Source: Drechslerella dactyloides (lineage: Eukaryota > Ascomycota > Orbiliomycetes > Orbiliales > Orbiliaceae). From it: 64,000 nt of DNA. Position 1 is the stretch's first letter; every line of letters begins with the position of its first letter. The translations under genes and the position numbers were made by a program. Where the stretch lies: NCBI GenBank assembly GCA_020064725.1, contig JAGTWJ010000019.1:1426001-1490000 (forward strand), in the 5' to 3' direction. Positions 42,663 to 54,906 of the stretch are shown here, piece after piece. The notes beneath the pieces were generated by a model. The model searched no databases and had not been told where the DNA came from. It saw only the letters and a list, made by a program, of their open reading frames with translations.

Positions 42663-44907
42663 GATGATCTCTTTAACGTCGAGGGCATGCATTCATTCAC
42701 AAATTGTCGTGCTGATTTCAGTTCACAATCAAAAAATAGACCTTCAACTGTCCCTAGTTTCCCGAATGTCCCCAACCTGAATCAACAAGACAGCGCAATG
42801 AATCGCGCTTTCGAAGCTGCGCCGTCTCTATCATGGGAGATGATACAGCTTGGGATCGATGAAGCGCTCCCCGACGACTACGTTATCGATGCTTTACACA
42901 CTATATACTTTGACAAAGTTGCACCATACGGCCCGATAATACACAAAGGTCGATATCTTGCCGGTCTTGACCTACCCCCACATCTGCGCCCGCCTATCGC
43001 TCTCCGATATGCCATCTGGACACTTGCTGCATCCGTGTCCGACACATACTCAAGCCTGCAGACGGTATTCTACCGTCGCGCTCGAAAGTACGCTGAAGAA
43101 GCGGAAATGAGAGGCCACGGAGAGAACATTGTCAATGTTGCATTTGCGCAGATGTGGTGCTTAATAGCCACATATGAATACAAGCTTATGTACTTTCCCC
43201 GAGCGTGGTTGTCAAGCGGGCGGGCAGCTCGACTCTGTCAAATGCTTGGTCTTAACCGCCTCGATGGGGCCGGTCTCGACGTCAAGCAGTGCATCCCGCC
43301 CCCGAAAGACTGGACAGAGTTGGAAGAACGGCGAAGAACTTTCTGGCTCGCATTCTGCACGGATCGATATGCCTCCATCGGCACTGGCTGGCCGATGATC
43401 TTTGATGAGAGAGATGTAATGACGCATTTGCCGGCTTCGGATGAGGCCTTTGCCGCTGGTCGGCCAAGCAAGTCCTATTCTCTCAAGGAAACTCTTACGC
43501 CAAAAAATGCGCCGGGCGCACCAGGTCCGCAAAATCTATCATCGTACGCTGGCGTCATCATCATGGCAGCCCTGGTTGGTAGGAACCTTCTGCATCTACA
43601 CCGCACTGAAGAAGGCGAAGACGACGCGGACTATGACAACGGCGCATTCTGGAAACGTCATCGGCACATGGACAACATCCTGCTCAATACTGTCATGTCA
43701 TTGCCGCCTCAATTCAAGCTCCCCAATGGCATCATGGATCCGAACATTGTATTCACCAATATGAACATTCACACATGCACAATTTGCCTCCACCAGGCTG
43801 CAATCTTCAAGGCCGATCGTTTCAAGTTGCCGTCAAGCGTCTCCAAGGAATCCAAGTATAGATGTGTATCCGCCGCCGCACAGATAACATCTATCATGAA
43901 AATGATCGGCAGCCAAGATATGACTTCGGTACGTTCTTATATATTCCGTCGATGCTAAAGATGTGCGCATATGTCTAACAACATTTATATTAGATGAACC
44001 CGTTCGTCTCGTTCTGTCTATACGTCGCAGCGCGAGTCTTCGTACAATACCTGAAGAGTAATCCGAAGGACGACAACATCCGCTCGTCACTGGACTTCCT
44101 CATCAATGCCATGGGACACCTCAAGAAATTGAACCCGTTGACCGAGTCGTTCTTGGTGCAACTGGACGTTGATATGATGGGGTCCATGGACACGCCAGCA
44201 AACAATTCGCGCTTCCCATACGGACTCAAGAAGGGAGCTGTAAGTGTTCGACGTCACTATCACCCTACTATCAATGTTTTCTCTAACAGTATCTCAATGT
44301 ATAGGCGGAAATCTACGTGAAAAACGATATGATAACTGCTGAAAGCGTTTCCGGTCTCACGCCCAGCGGCTCGTCCCCCGGAAAGAGCCCATCAGAAATT
44401 GGAGACCCACCACCACCAACGCCATTCTTACAATGCAACCGTACTATCATGAACATCAGCATCGAGAAAATCGCTCGCGAACAAGAAGCCCACCGTAAAG
44501 CCAGCGCAGCCGCAGCAGCAGCAGCAGCCACAATCAACTCCTCGTCATCCAACCACACTTCACCGTCCGTTGACATGAGCACGTCCAACGAACACTCCAG
44601 TCAGACAAGCCCGTCGAACCAGACCTCTAACGGCTTCTCCCCGATCGAAGATGTCATCTCATCAGCCGAATATATAAGCCAACAGCAGCAACAACCGCAG
44701 CAGATACCGAATACTATCAGCGGGTTTGACTTCGGCTTTGGCACGACAACAATCACGGGAATGACGCCGAAAGAGTATACGCTGTCGGATGATATATTCG
44801 ACTTGAACTCTTTGGCCTCGCTGACACCAGAGCAGCAGAATGCGATGTTCACGGATATGATGACGATGTCGCAGTGGCCGACTGATCAGAATCCATTTGC
44901 ACAGTAA
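42026..44907 (+). CDS. Zn2Cys6 transcription factor with Fungal_trans domain
   Basis: Five exons (42026-42210, 42294-42364, 42445-43928, 43994-44239, 44305-44907) give 862 residues. The binuclear zinc cluster is complete: C35, C38, C45, C52, C55 and C62 with spacing 2-6-6-2-6. The codon for C62 is split by the first intron. It is followed by a linker SGPKRGYVKQLEARL and a predicted coiled coil. A glutamine tract near residues 140-155 is encoded by a nearly pure CAG run. The middle region (DDYVIDALHTIYFDKVAPYG, RRRTFWLAFCTDRYASIGTG) is the Fungal_trans type regulatory domain. The C-terminal third is Ser/Gln-rich and likely activating (PEQQNAMFTDMMTMSQWP). It is a nuclear DNA-binding regulator. 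Target genes cannot be inferred from the neighbours. Confidence 0.9.
42630..42659 (+). repeat. (CAG)10 microsatellite encoding polyglutamine
   Basis: Ten uninterrupted CAG codons followed by CAA lie inside the transcription-factor coding region and give a run of 12 Gln after His. Such tracts change length easily, so alleles may differ between strains. Confidence 0.95.
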
Positions 44908-45726
44908 ATTGATTGACTTGACAATGTTCACTCATTTCTTGCCATTTAAATTCTCTTTCGAGGTTATATTACTAGTATTATTACCGGTTACGACGGGCCA
45001 GTCATTTTGTATCGTGCTTATACCCTATTCTCTTGGACGGGTGATGTTAAAAAGTATTTGATGGAACAAGGAAGTATTATCTCCACTCCAGTTTGTTCGT
45101 GCTTAGTGTTCTTTCTGCTTGTATTGAACAGCGCTTTGGGCGTTTGTGGGAGTTGATATGTTATGGGTCGTCACTATTTCGTACGGATGCAGTTATTGAT
45201 ATCGATCTAGCTTAATCTTTTGGAAAGGCAACTTTGAAGGGAAGAATACGGATAATTAGCCGCTGGGTATCGAGATGTATACTCTGCTCTTTAATGCCAT
45301 ATGTTCAATTTTACATGAATGATCTTACCGTTACGCTCGTGTTACTGGATATCTCCCGTAAATGCTTACAGTTCCTACGTCATGAAGGGCTGGATGCAGA
45401 TAAATGAATATAAATACATACAGGTTTTGAGCATTAAGTAACTCGCAGAGAGTGCAAAAATCCAAACGCTAACGCACAGGAAGAATAGACAGACCAGGCC
45501 AGTAGTAGTTAGTTAGTATGTAAAGTGCAATGTAATAGTAGCAGTATATCATGGATGCATGCATCGAGTCGCCATTTTCCCTCTACTGACTCCAACAAAA
45601 GAACATCAATCCAATTCACGTCCTCTCCTTTTTATTCCATCACTTCGATTCGCCCACTGAACCCCCCTCGTATTTCTAGATTATAGGTAGAACGATTAAG
45701 ATTATCGTATGGACACGCGCCTGCAA
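44908..45726. other. Convergent 3' flanks of the regulator and HIT genes
   Basis: About 820 bp, AT-rich. It contains the perfect palindrome GATGCATGCATC at 45554-45565. No gene seen. Confidence 0.5.
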
Positions 45727-46846
45727 TCACAGTTTCGGTGCGAGGAAGTTGGTCCGCACGATCGGCGAATCCTGGCTGTTGCCCATGCGCTCCATTTCCC
45801 ATGCGATTTCCTGGCGGATTCGGGCAGCGATAAGAGCGGCTTCGTCGTCGTCCAGATCGGTACGCGGGCCCTTGCCGAACATTGTCCAGGCTCTGGAGGG
45901 GGTGTATGATTCCGGGCGGGGAATGATGTGGTAGTGAACGTGCTTGACGACCTGACTAGCTCTGGCACCTAGATCACAGACACGACGTTAGCATTTGTAT
46001 ATGCACCTATACATTATAAAGACGTCTCTCTCTCTCCCGCGTCTCTGCTGGTGTTTGTTTAGGTGGTGAGCGATCCCCCGATTGGCCGCTTTGCCATCTT
46101 TTTCTTGAAAAAGCCTGGCCTGGCGGGAGATAAAGAAGAGGCACTATCAGCATCATCTTGTAATCGTCCGGCGACAAGGCCTAGCGGCTGCAGCGGTTTC
46201 TCAAGTTTCATCACAGCAGACTTAGACATATGAGACGGATGCACACCAGACCATCGATTGCATCGTGGACGCAGGTTACGGCAATGTAGAAAACGCAGCA
46301 CCACTAACCTCCATTCGCCGCAGCGGGATTGAACACCTCTTCCACCTTCTCAAACACCTTTCGCCCCCACCCAACGTCTACATTGACCTTGCAGTCCTCG
46401 GGGCTCTCGCTATCCGTACCATTATTCTGAACGACATTCAGATCATCCACCTGCAAAGCACGGCTCACGGCGCGCGTCACGATCGGTAGCCACGCGCCGA
46501 GGCTCGCCCCCTCCTCGGGTGTCAGGTCCATGATCTTTTCCGCATGGTGCCGCGGCGTCAGCAGCACGTGCCCGGCAGACAGCGGCATGATGTCCAAGAA
46601 GCCAATGACCTGCGGCGTCGACAGGATCATGTGTGCGGCGTTTGGCGTGCGCGTCGGTGTCGGCGTCGAGGGCGCGGTGTAGGGTGCGATGGGCGTCTTT
46701 CCGGGATGTTGGCGCGCGATAGCGCAGAACGGGCATTCCTCTTCGTCGCGCTTCCTGTCCCGTTTGCGGGTGCTGGTTGTCGCGCGGGACTTGCGCGAGC
46801 GACGCGCGGTGGACGTCGTGTATTCGGAGGGCATCGTGCGTGGCAT
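45727..46846 (-). CDS. HIT-family nucleotide hydrolase/transferase
   Basis: Two exons (46846-46420 and 45968-45727) give 222 residues. After a basic, Ser/Thr-rich N-terminal 35 residues, CPFC (near residue 37-40) opens the HIT domain. GFLDIMPLSAGHVLLTPRHH and the exon junction LNVVQNNGARASQVVKHVHY follow, and the histidine triad itself is HVHYHIIPRP in exon 2. HIT proteins hydrolyse or transfer nucleotides (AMP-lysine, Ap4A and similar). Subfamily and substrate are not decided here. The intron at 45969-46419 is 451 bp, several times longer than its neighbours, yet the domain is continuous across it. A second ATG at 46834 would shorten the protein by four residues. Confidence 0.85.
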
Positions 46847-49800
46847 GGTGTCCGGTGATGCTGAGGCGAGGCGGTGGGATGAGGTGATGTCGGCGGGTGT
46901 GGTATTATGAGGTAACCAGGAGGTTGGGTTATGATAACTCGAACTCGCTTGTGGCAGCCGAGGTAAACATTCGGCCTCTCTCACGTTCCACAGCCGCCAG
47001 CAGCCAATCAGCGCGACACCTCTCTCTCCGTCAGAATACCACACAGTGGGAAAACACCAGGTCTTGTATATTTTACTCTCGCTTCCGGCAAGAAACCCCG
47101 GCTGACGGCATGGAGAATTCTAGAAGCCGGGTGACGCCTCGACGCTATGCAGAGACAATTGAGCCGTGTGGATAGCGGCGCATGTGCATATGCACGCCGG
47201 CAGTCTCTGCAAGGGACAGTCGGATCGGGAGACTGCCGAATCCAGTTACAGACGTCGGATGCGAACTGAATAATAACGTTCGACGGTGAACCAGTGATAC
47301 AGCAAAAGAACGCATGTAATTTGGACAATATGCAGGCCTGGTGGCAAAGTTATAGTTAATGCATCGATGCCGTACAGACTACCTATAGCCTATCTGTATT
47401 GTCGTCACCTTTGATGATATAATGCAGACTACCTATGCCCGCGAGTGATTGATCGTGTCCAGGCGCAGGCCTGACTGCAATGACGTTCGCGTTCACATTT
47501 AACACTAAATGCGCAGCATCGCAAAGCCCTCGCTTCGTATCCTTCCCATTCGATTATCCGAGCTCACCGGTCACTTGGTTTAACTTTGCACTTCCCCCTG
47601 GTATACTTAGACATTTGTTGCGCCCCCCGATCATAAGTCGGCGGCCAGAAATTATGCACAACTTGCTCTAGAATCCTCTTTAACAGCGGCATTGAGACCC
47701 ATACGCCGTTTGTTCCCATAACCGTCGTTGATCCGGAACGAGTTGAAAACCTGGATAGGAGCGAATTAATAGCAAATCGCGGCAAGTAGGCCCAGCCAGT
47801 TCGGATGAAGCATAATACGATTTGCACCTATTGTACGTTCCTGAGGGTGAGATTAGGTGGCCAAAACGTACAAGGAATATCACGATAACATAATACATTT
47901 TATGGAGAATTGCCTTAATTGAGAGGTTGCGATCTGGAGGTGGCCTCGAGGCTCGTTTCGGGACGGCTACTCTCCGGCGAGTTATTCGCACATTTCGTTT
48001 TCTTTGCGTGGCTCGCGAGGCAGGAATCCTTCGTAGCCATTGAATCTGCGAAAAGGTTGGAAACTGCTCTATACGTATTGGCGCCATGGCGGTGAAGTGT
48101 ATTCTTAGTGCGATGACTTTGAAGGAGCCACGGATGTGGAAAAGATCTGGGAGGCGGGCTCTCCGACAAAGTCACGCACGAGCTGCCCGGTCAACAGGAT
48201 TGATTGCGATGTCAATATTGCAATGAGGATGTTGTTTACTTCGCAGAACGCCCTGAAGTACAGGCGCTGACGAGCAGATTTTGAATAAACAAGCTCGTTA
48301 TCGTCACGGATCGTAAGAATATACAATATTTACCGCTGTGTCCTCCAGCACATCTTCTTCTGCTTATGATCATCTTTGACGAATATTATCGCCCTGCCAC
48401 GTCTCAACTTAACAGACACGAACCAAATCATAACAGCGCCAACCGCATATGCATAGATACGTATATATGGCGACCGCTCCACTGTTGCTTTATCAATGTG
48501 CCGGTGGGAAAATAGTGCCTAAATATCTGATGTACATAAGCGACTGAGAGCATTACTACCGTGGGTGGCAATGCAGGGTTTTCAAGACTCTTTTACGCCT
48601 GGAAGACTCGAAATTTCGCCTTAAAGACGCTGTCAAGCTGTGTTATTCGATTAATGGACCACTTTTGGTCCGTATGCTGTATTATAGGCGTCAGAGAAGA
48701 CATGCATTTCCCCCCTACGGTATTTCCTGCAATGAAAAAGTAAATACTGAACGCTTTTGTGCAGCTCCGGATTCACAGATCGACATGGTGATTGGAACAT
48801 GCCTGAGCTTTTTGATTTCTGCCGGGGAGATCCTTCTACTCGCTCTCATATAATTACCTAAGTATCGACCTTTGAAGAAACTCCGGGAATAGCCGTCATC
48901 TGCATATATATTTGTACGACCTAGGAAGTTATATGCGATACTACAACAAGGGTAACACGACTCCGGCTCTATGGCACAAGTCCTCTCATTCGATGCCCGA
49001 TAGCCATGTCGGTATACTAATAGCACGCCTGTCGACTTTATAATCCACGGCCGAGTTAACAATGTGCCAAGTTGTTTCTTGAGAGCTTAATCTCCAAGAC
49101 TAGCCTTCTCTTGACACGCGCACCTGCACCTGCAGGTAAGCCGAAATCATGATCCCCGCTGCTCAACACCGGGAGACTGGGGTACTTTCAGGCTGGTTTG
49201 GTCGATGAGTCTCAGCTTCAATCTCTGCAAGTTTAGTGCCGATAATATTTAGTTAACTTCCGAGTTCTCATAGAAATCGATAAGTTGTTATATTCAAGTA
49301 GTACGTAGCTTTGTTACCGACACAGATTTACTTGATTTACCTGCTATTTATTCCTTTAGCTGGAAGACTGTTGGGATCTCGAGATCATACCTATATAATT
49401 TCGCAGAACAAACTGCAGTACTGCTCTTTGAGCCCACAACTTTACGTATGGCCTTATACATCATAGCAAGTCGTGATTTGCATGCAAGTCCCCCACAAAA
49501 TCCTGAAAATACGTAATCCTAATATCGGGAAAGACCGATGTCGACTGGCAGCCGGCGAGTTGGGCGCAACACACAACCTGTTGTAAGTAAGTACACGAGC
49601 AGGGAATGTCGGGGTAAACATCCTTGTAGCACCGCCGCTGAACCTTAAATTTCGTCTGTTCTGTGTATCCCTCGCTTTCCCGATTCGTTAAATCCCCGTT
49701 TCATTCTACCGGCGGCTAACAGCTGCGATCTGAAGTATGTACTATTCAGGCTTCGATCGATTGCTCAAACTGAGGCGAGCTCCGCCCACGTACGTAAGCG

Positions 49801-52433
49801 TACACTGCTCCAACGACGTGATTGCTGATAGCAATACTCACAGTCTTCCTTAATAAGGGCTAGGCTAGTTGCACGCTCCCTTGCACAGCCTAGGCAATTT
49901 GCAGAATGACTCGTAAATCCGTTGGGACATCGAGATTGCCATTCAAGTTAACCATCTTTTGGAAAGTGGCAAGGATGCGGATGCAACACAGCACATTTCT
50001 ATGACCATAGCTAGCTAGATAGTGTGCGGAGTGCGGCAGTCTGGCTTGCACGGCAAGGTACACCTGTTATTACGGGCGAATCAATTGACTTCAAGACTCC
50101 CATGGAAGCCCGATATTACCACAATTAATATACCGTTCGCCCGTCATAGCATTCAAGAGGCTGAGCCTATTGCCCGTATAGTTAGGTCTATCTAGTTTTT
50201 GTTGAGATTGACAATGGACCGTTGCCATATTAGCTTGTAAGGTACAGCATTGATGTATTTATTAGTAGGCATCTATTATGGTAGCCTGTATACACCAGGC
50301 GGGGGTCTTGCAAACGCTGCGACGAGCCGAGCCGGGTCGGAATGTGTATACTACGGCTGCTTCAAATCGCAGGGCTTAGCGAGCGACTGGCGGTCATGAC
50401 CGATGATAAATGGTGCCTTTGAGATCGTGTGGAGAGCCCTTGCAAGACCGGGAAATTGATGCAGCCTGCCTCGGCCCCAAAGATCATCGAGCGACGCGGT
50501 ATTGCCATGCTGACGGATTTCGCCACCATCTATCCGTCTTGGCTCTACAATTTAATACCGCAACTAGCGTCATGCTTTCCAAGGAACCCTAGGTGCATCT
50601 TATAATCGGGCATCCGGATATCCGGTGAGCTGCCATTGCATCGGTCAGGCTGTCAATAGCTGGAATTTACTCTTTATCGTAATTTAGAACAGCTTTTGGT
50701 TATGGAAATTTTAAATTTCGCCTACAAAGTTGAACTTTTTCACATTTTTAAGTTAAACGGGTCGGCTCGATCGTTGTGCTACCATGCAGGTCAAACTCTA
50801 TTAGTAACATTAGTATACAGTAGCTCTGGAATTTATTAATTCAGCTTGAATGGGGACCGATGTCGGCACCCGATGTCCTTGACCAAGACACTACCCACGC
50901 CTGCTGTATATTGCTCGATATGAGAAGAATGATGTATTACGTCCCTTACGCACTACTCTCTTGTCCAGATTGATGGATGGAAATCATAAACAACTGGAAA
51001 AACGAGTATATATATCCGGATGTGCACACTCACATTCCTCACTAGCGATATGGAATATTAACGCTAGGCATCTCAGTATGTTATACACCAGGATATCATA
51101 TATATGACACAAGCTTGGAAAGTCACATTACACCGAGCTCTAATTAGCCAGCTGAAGTGCACCTGATGTAAATATCACAGCAACCGAAGCGGTTTAGCGT
51201 ACACCCTTTTTATAAGTATACACATGTCTGATACATGGATTTCCCCTACTGTACTTATTTGCATGAATCGCTTTCTTTCTGTTTATATGACAGGTTCGAA
51301 GATCTGTAAAAAATTTCCTTGGCATCACTAGATTGCGTAGATACGCCTCAACCATTCTCACTGGAAGTAATGGCAATCTTTCTTATAAAATGGAAACGGG
51401 GGAGAGGAGGAGGGAATCAGGGAGTGTTTTCTCACAAGGTTAAGCCGGTCAACCCTCTATATCGCACCGATGAGACTTAATATGACGCTTCGGTTTGCGA
51501 GACGGATGACAAAAGGAATAGAACTGGGTGAAATTTCCCAGACGATAACAATCCGTTGATAGTTGCTACATCGGTGTTGGAGATTGTGTATCGAAAGTAT
51601 CCTAACCGGAAGATCCAAACATGAGTACTGCCAGCCTATCGTAAGTTCCTCTACATTTACCTAACCTGGCTAGAAGTACATCGCCTTCATAACAGAGGTC
51701 ATGTCTCCAGGTCCAAGCCGTTTATAGCGAAATTGTTAATCGGCTTTCCCTTATCAGGGTATTATACAGCAATCAGGCTCGTGATCGGGGCAAAAAGCGG
51801 GTGATTCGTATCTGCACGTCTGGGATACATTCGATACGATGAGTTTAAAGTTTTCCGGGGCCTGCAGAACGACAGGCCAAAGCTTACTTGAAATATGAAG
51901 ATATATCGATATTCACGGCTCGGCTCGGCGATGTAACATCGTCTGAGTATCGTTGGCGATTCATGACTTTACGTTATTCAGAAAAGAGAAAGTGACATTG
52001 TGGAAATATCTCGGGTTCACGCGGTAAGTCGAAGGCTGATGATTGAACCTTCAAACCGACCTACGGGTATACGCGCAAAGTCAATCGCGGAAACGGCATC
52101 AATGGCTGATCTCATAGACTGTACCTTTCTTTGCCTCACAATCGAATCGCCGATATTTGCAAATTCGGCCTCATGCGAAGAAGGTTCGTCCCCCTTTACC
52201 GGCAAAAACCGACATTATGAAAAAACACAATCTCGACACCAGCAAAATCTGGCAACGTTAGACGCAGCATTCACAGAAAAATACATAAATAGGACGCCCT
52301 CCGACCCTCTTGTAGATGGTCATCAGTTCTCCGGTCCACCGCATCGAGCCATTGTACTGAGATCACATAACAAGCGGCGCCCACTTACGCATTCGCTCTT
52401 CTTGTCTATATAGTTACTATACATATATACAAA
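46847..52433. other. AT-rich, gene-poor tract (about 5.6 kb)
   Basis: No gene could be supported. Open frames are short and lack domains. Two minus-strand frames at 47915-48326 have mixed hydrophobic content and might be the remains of a gene, but no spliced model closes. Base composition is visibly more AT-rich than in the gene-dense part, with many TATATA runs, especially after 48,300. It may be eroded repeat or transposon sequence. The last 30 bp (TCTATATAG, CATATATACAAA) form the promoter and leader of the secreted-protein gene. Confidence 0.5.
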
Positions 52434-53393
52434 ATGATGTTTAACAGCGTTGCCTTGACCGCCACTTTCGCGGCTGCCGTGCTCGGTGCTGCTCTTCCCG
52501 TCGCTGGTAAGATTTTATACCGCCATCACCTCAAGTCCACACTTTTATCTCTACAGATAAACGTGCATTGCGGGACCCGTTTCAATTTTGAAATTCAAGC
52601 TCTTGGTCTTGGACCAAAACCTGGACAAAAGGGGAAATGAAAAACATGACCGCTGACTTGGAATCGTATCAACTTAGATCCTACTGTTGCAAAGAGAGAC
52701 CACATCGAAAGCCTCGACGTCTGGCAGGCCGTCAATGCCACGGAAGAATACTCCCGCGAGACCGACGATGCCTGGATCAAAGTCGACATGAAATTCCCCA
52801 TGACCATCTTTGACAAATCGGACTCGACCATCTACTTTTCCATGAACGGCCTCATCTCCCTCAGCAAGCCCGGCAGCGAGCGCTCGCTCCCCAGCAAGGA
52901 GTGCACCCTCGGCTCCTCCTGCCTCCCCGAGAGCACAGTCGCTCTCAACTGGGAAGACCTCTACATCAAGCCTAAGACCGGCAGTGGCACCGTCACTTGG
53001 ACCTACCACGACGCCACTCTCAGACCGGAAATCCGCGAACACTACCACATGAGCTGGGCCTTGTGCTCTAAGGCTGCATCAGGAGGCGACGGTGGGGACA
53101 ACGGTTGCGGCGCCGGTGCCCGGTACTTCAACCTCAACTACTTCAAGAACCAGCCAGGCATTTTCCACATCTCCTACAGCAACAACGCGGTGAAGGAGTT
53201 CCACAACTGGGGAGTCATCGGCGCCCAGTCTCTCGGGAGTGGCGAAAAGATGCAGACTGAGCTTCCCGTAGAGGCCGCGCAGGAGAGCCATTATAATTTC
53301 GACGGGGTCGACTACTCAAGCTACAGCAGCTGCGTCATCATTGATACCATCAAGAAGACCACGACGTGGCCCAAGGATACGAAAGATTGCTGA
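52434..53393 (+). CDS. Secreted protein of unknown function
   Basis: Two exons (52434-52506 and 52678-53393) give 262 residues. The first exon is almost exactly a signal peptide (hydrophobic ALTATFAAAVLGAALPVA), so the intron separates targeting from the mature part. A Lys-Arg pair at residues 30-31 (TVAKRD) is a likely Kex2 processing site. The mature protein is rich in aromatic and beta-prone segments (FPMTIFDKSDSTIYFSMNGL, NQPGIFHISYSNN), has one N-glycosylation-type site NAT, and seven cysteines (CTLGSSC pair, then single Cys near the middle and at the end). It is probably an extracellular beta-sandwich. No family recognised. It stands alone in the gene-poor tract with TATA-like sequence just upstream. 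I draw no conclusion about toxicity or host interaction. Confidence 0.78.
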
Positions 53394-54394
53394 AGCGATA
53401 AGTATAGATCGAGAAGCGGATTGCGAAAGGAGAAATACGAGTCCGAGTCCGACCATCTCCTGTCAGAACTTGCACGCGAACTCAAGTCTGGCATGTGTAC
53501 AAAAACCCCACTCGGATCACAGGACGGTGTCTGATATACGAGAGAATATAACAGACCTTTCTATACAAAATATCTTACCCAGCTCCCGCTTTCATTCCCG
53601 ATTCCTTCGGCATGTAAATAGTCTCGAGACAGTTGTACATAAAGATAAAAATACAAGTTTTTCGTTTATTTTCAAATCCTCCTACCTATGATCACCTTAC
53701 CGGATATATATTCAGCGATGTATCGGCTGGTAGAGACTTAATCTCGAGGCCAGGATTGCCTCACAGTGAGCCGGTGCCTGGCAAGATACCATAGGGGAAA
53801 ATGTGTGTCTTTCAGGACGCCTATAATCTAGCATGCGAACAAACAAAAAATAGACCACAAATGGAAGCAAACAGCTTGACCGCGTCTTTACGGCTAAATT
53901 TTGAGCCTTCTAAGCGTAAAGATTCTTGAAAAACACGCAGGCCCCCCACGGTATATATAACCACTATGAAGCGTCCTTCGTCTAGGTTTGTTGCGTTGAG
54001 CCGTTGCGTTTTGAGAGACTCTTGCACGCACTCTGCTGAAAGATAAATAAAAGCTGACATCATGATTACCTACGTAATGATTGTAGAGGAGCTCAAGTCC
54101 GTAAGAAGATCAGGTAGACGATGACTAACACTTCTAAGCCGAGTAAGTTATACACCACCTGCAATCCAATACCGAGCTTGAGTAAAAGTAATAATTATCG
54201 ATAATGGACGACCGACGGACATCGGACACGTCCGATATAACCTGTAGTTGACCAAGACCGCAGATTTCGATAAACAAACAGAATCAAATCAAGGCCATTC
54301 AAAAACGCCTCGATTTATAATCTGGAGAACAAACCAGCTTAATCACCGGCAAAAAATGTGCAAAGTATAGCGTACAAAACCGGACAACATATTA
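53394..54394. other. AT-rich intergenic sequence
   Basis: About 1 kb with no supported gene. It is the left flank of the inverted-repeat element, with many short poly-A/T runs. Confidence 0.45.
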
Positions 54395-54906
54395 ATTCTA
54401 CATTCAGTTTTCACTGGTCTCCGTGCGATCTGGTTTACGAGACCAGTTTTCACCTTATATCTAACAATGTTAAAAATATATATATAGTAATTTACAATCC
54501 TATATGCTACCAAGGCCTATATTTATAAAATAAAATTTCACCCAGAATATACAGCTACTAATTGGCCAAGCTGATCAAGTTAAGATTGTGGAGCAGAAGC
54601 CAGCCTAGATGTGATATACATGTATACGCGTGCATACGCCCCCCGCTGCTACATAGATAGAATGGCTGGGCCGCTGCACGCTGGCCAATTCTTCTGGGCT
54701 GACCGCTTGCTAGGTTGGCTGCTTTTCAACAGGTGAATTTCACCTATAAGTGTAGCTAGGCCTTGGTGGCATGCATTTGTAGGATTGTGATTTAATATAT
54801 AAGAAGGTATATAAATTGAACGATATTATATATAAGGTGAAAACTCTTCGCAGGCCCGAAAGGACGGCTGTCTGGTTTACGAGACAATGAAAACCGAATG
54901 TAGAAT
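54395..54906. mobile_element. Non-autonomous element with terminal inverted repeats (MITE-like)
   Basis: The ends are inverted copies. ATTCTACATTC-A-GTTTTCA at 54395-54413 matches the complement of the right end 54886-54906 with about one or two mismatches. A second inverted pair lies inside (GTTTTCACCTTATAT near 54447-54461 against ATATAAGGTGAAAAC at 54830-54844). Each subterminal block carries a CTGGTTTACGAGAC motif, and the left one folds on itself (CTGGTCTC ... GAGACCAG). The interior is AT-rich and has no credible reading frame, so it cannot encode its own transposase. GTACAAA occurs just outside both ends, so the true border may be up to about 20 bp wider. No clear target-site duplication is visible. 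Confidence 0.6.

Noticed and set aside
47915..48326. Two minus-strand frames that might be a degraded gene
   Set aside because: No motif, no spliced model and no start-to-stop solution. Noted only as possible remains.
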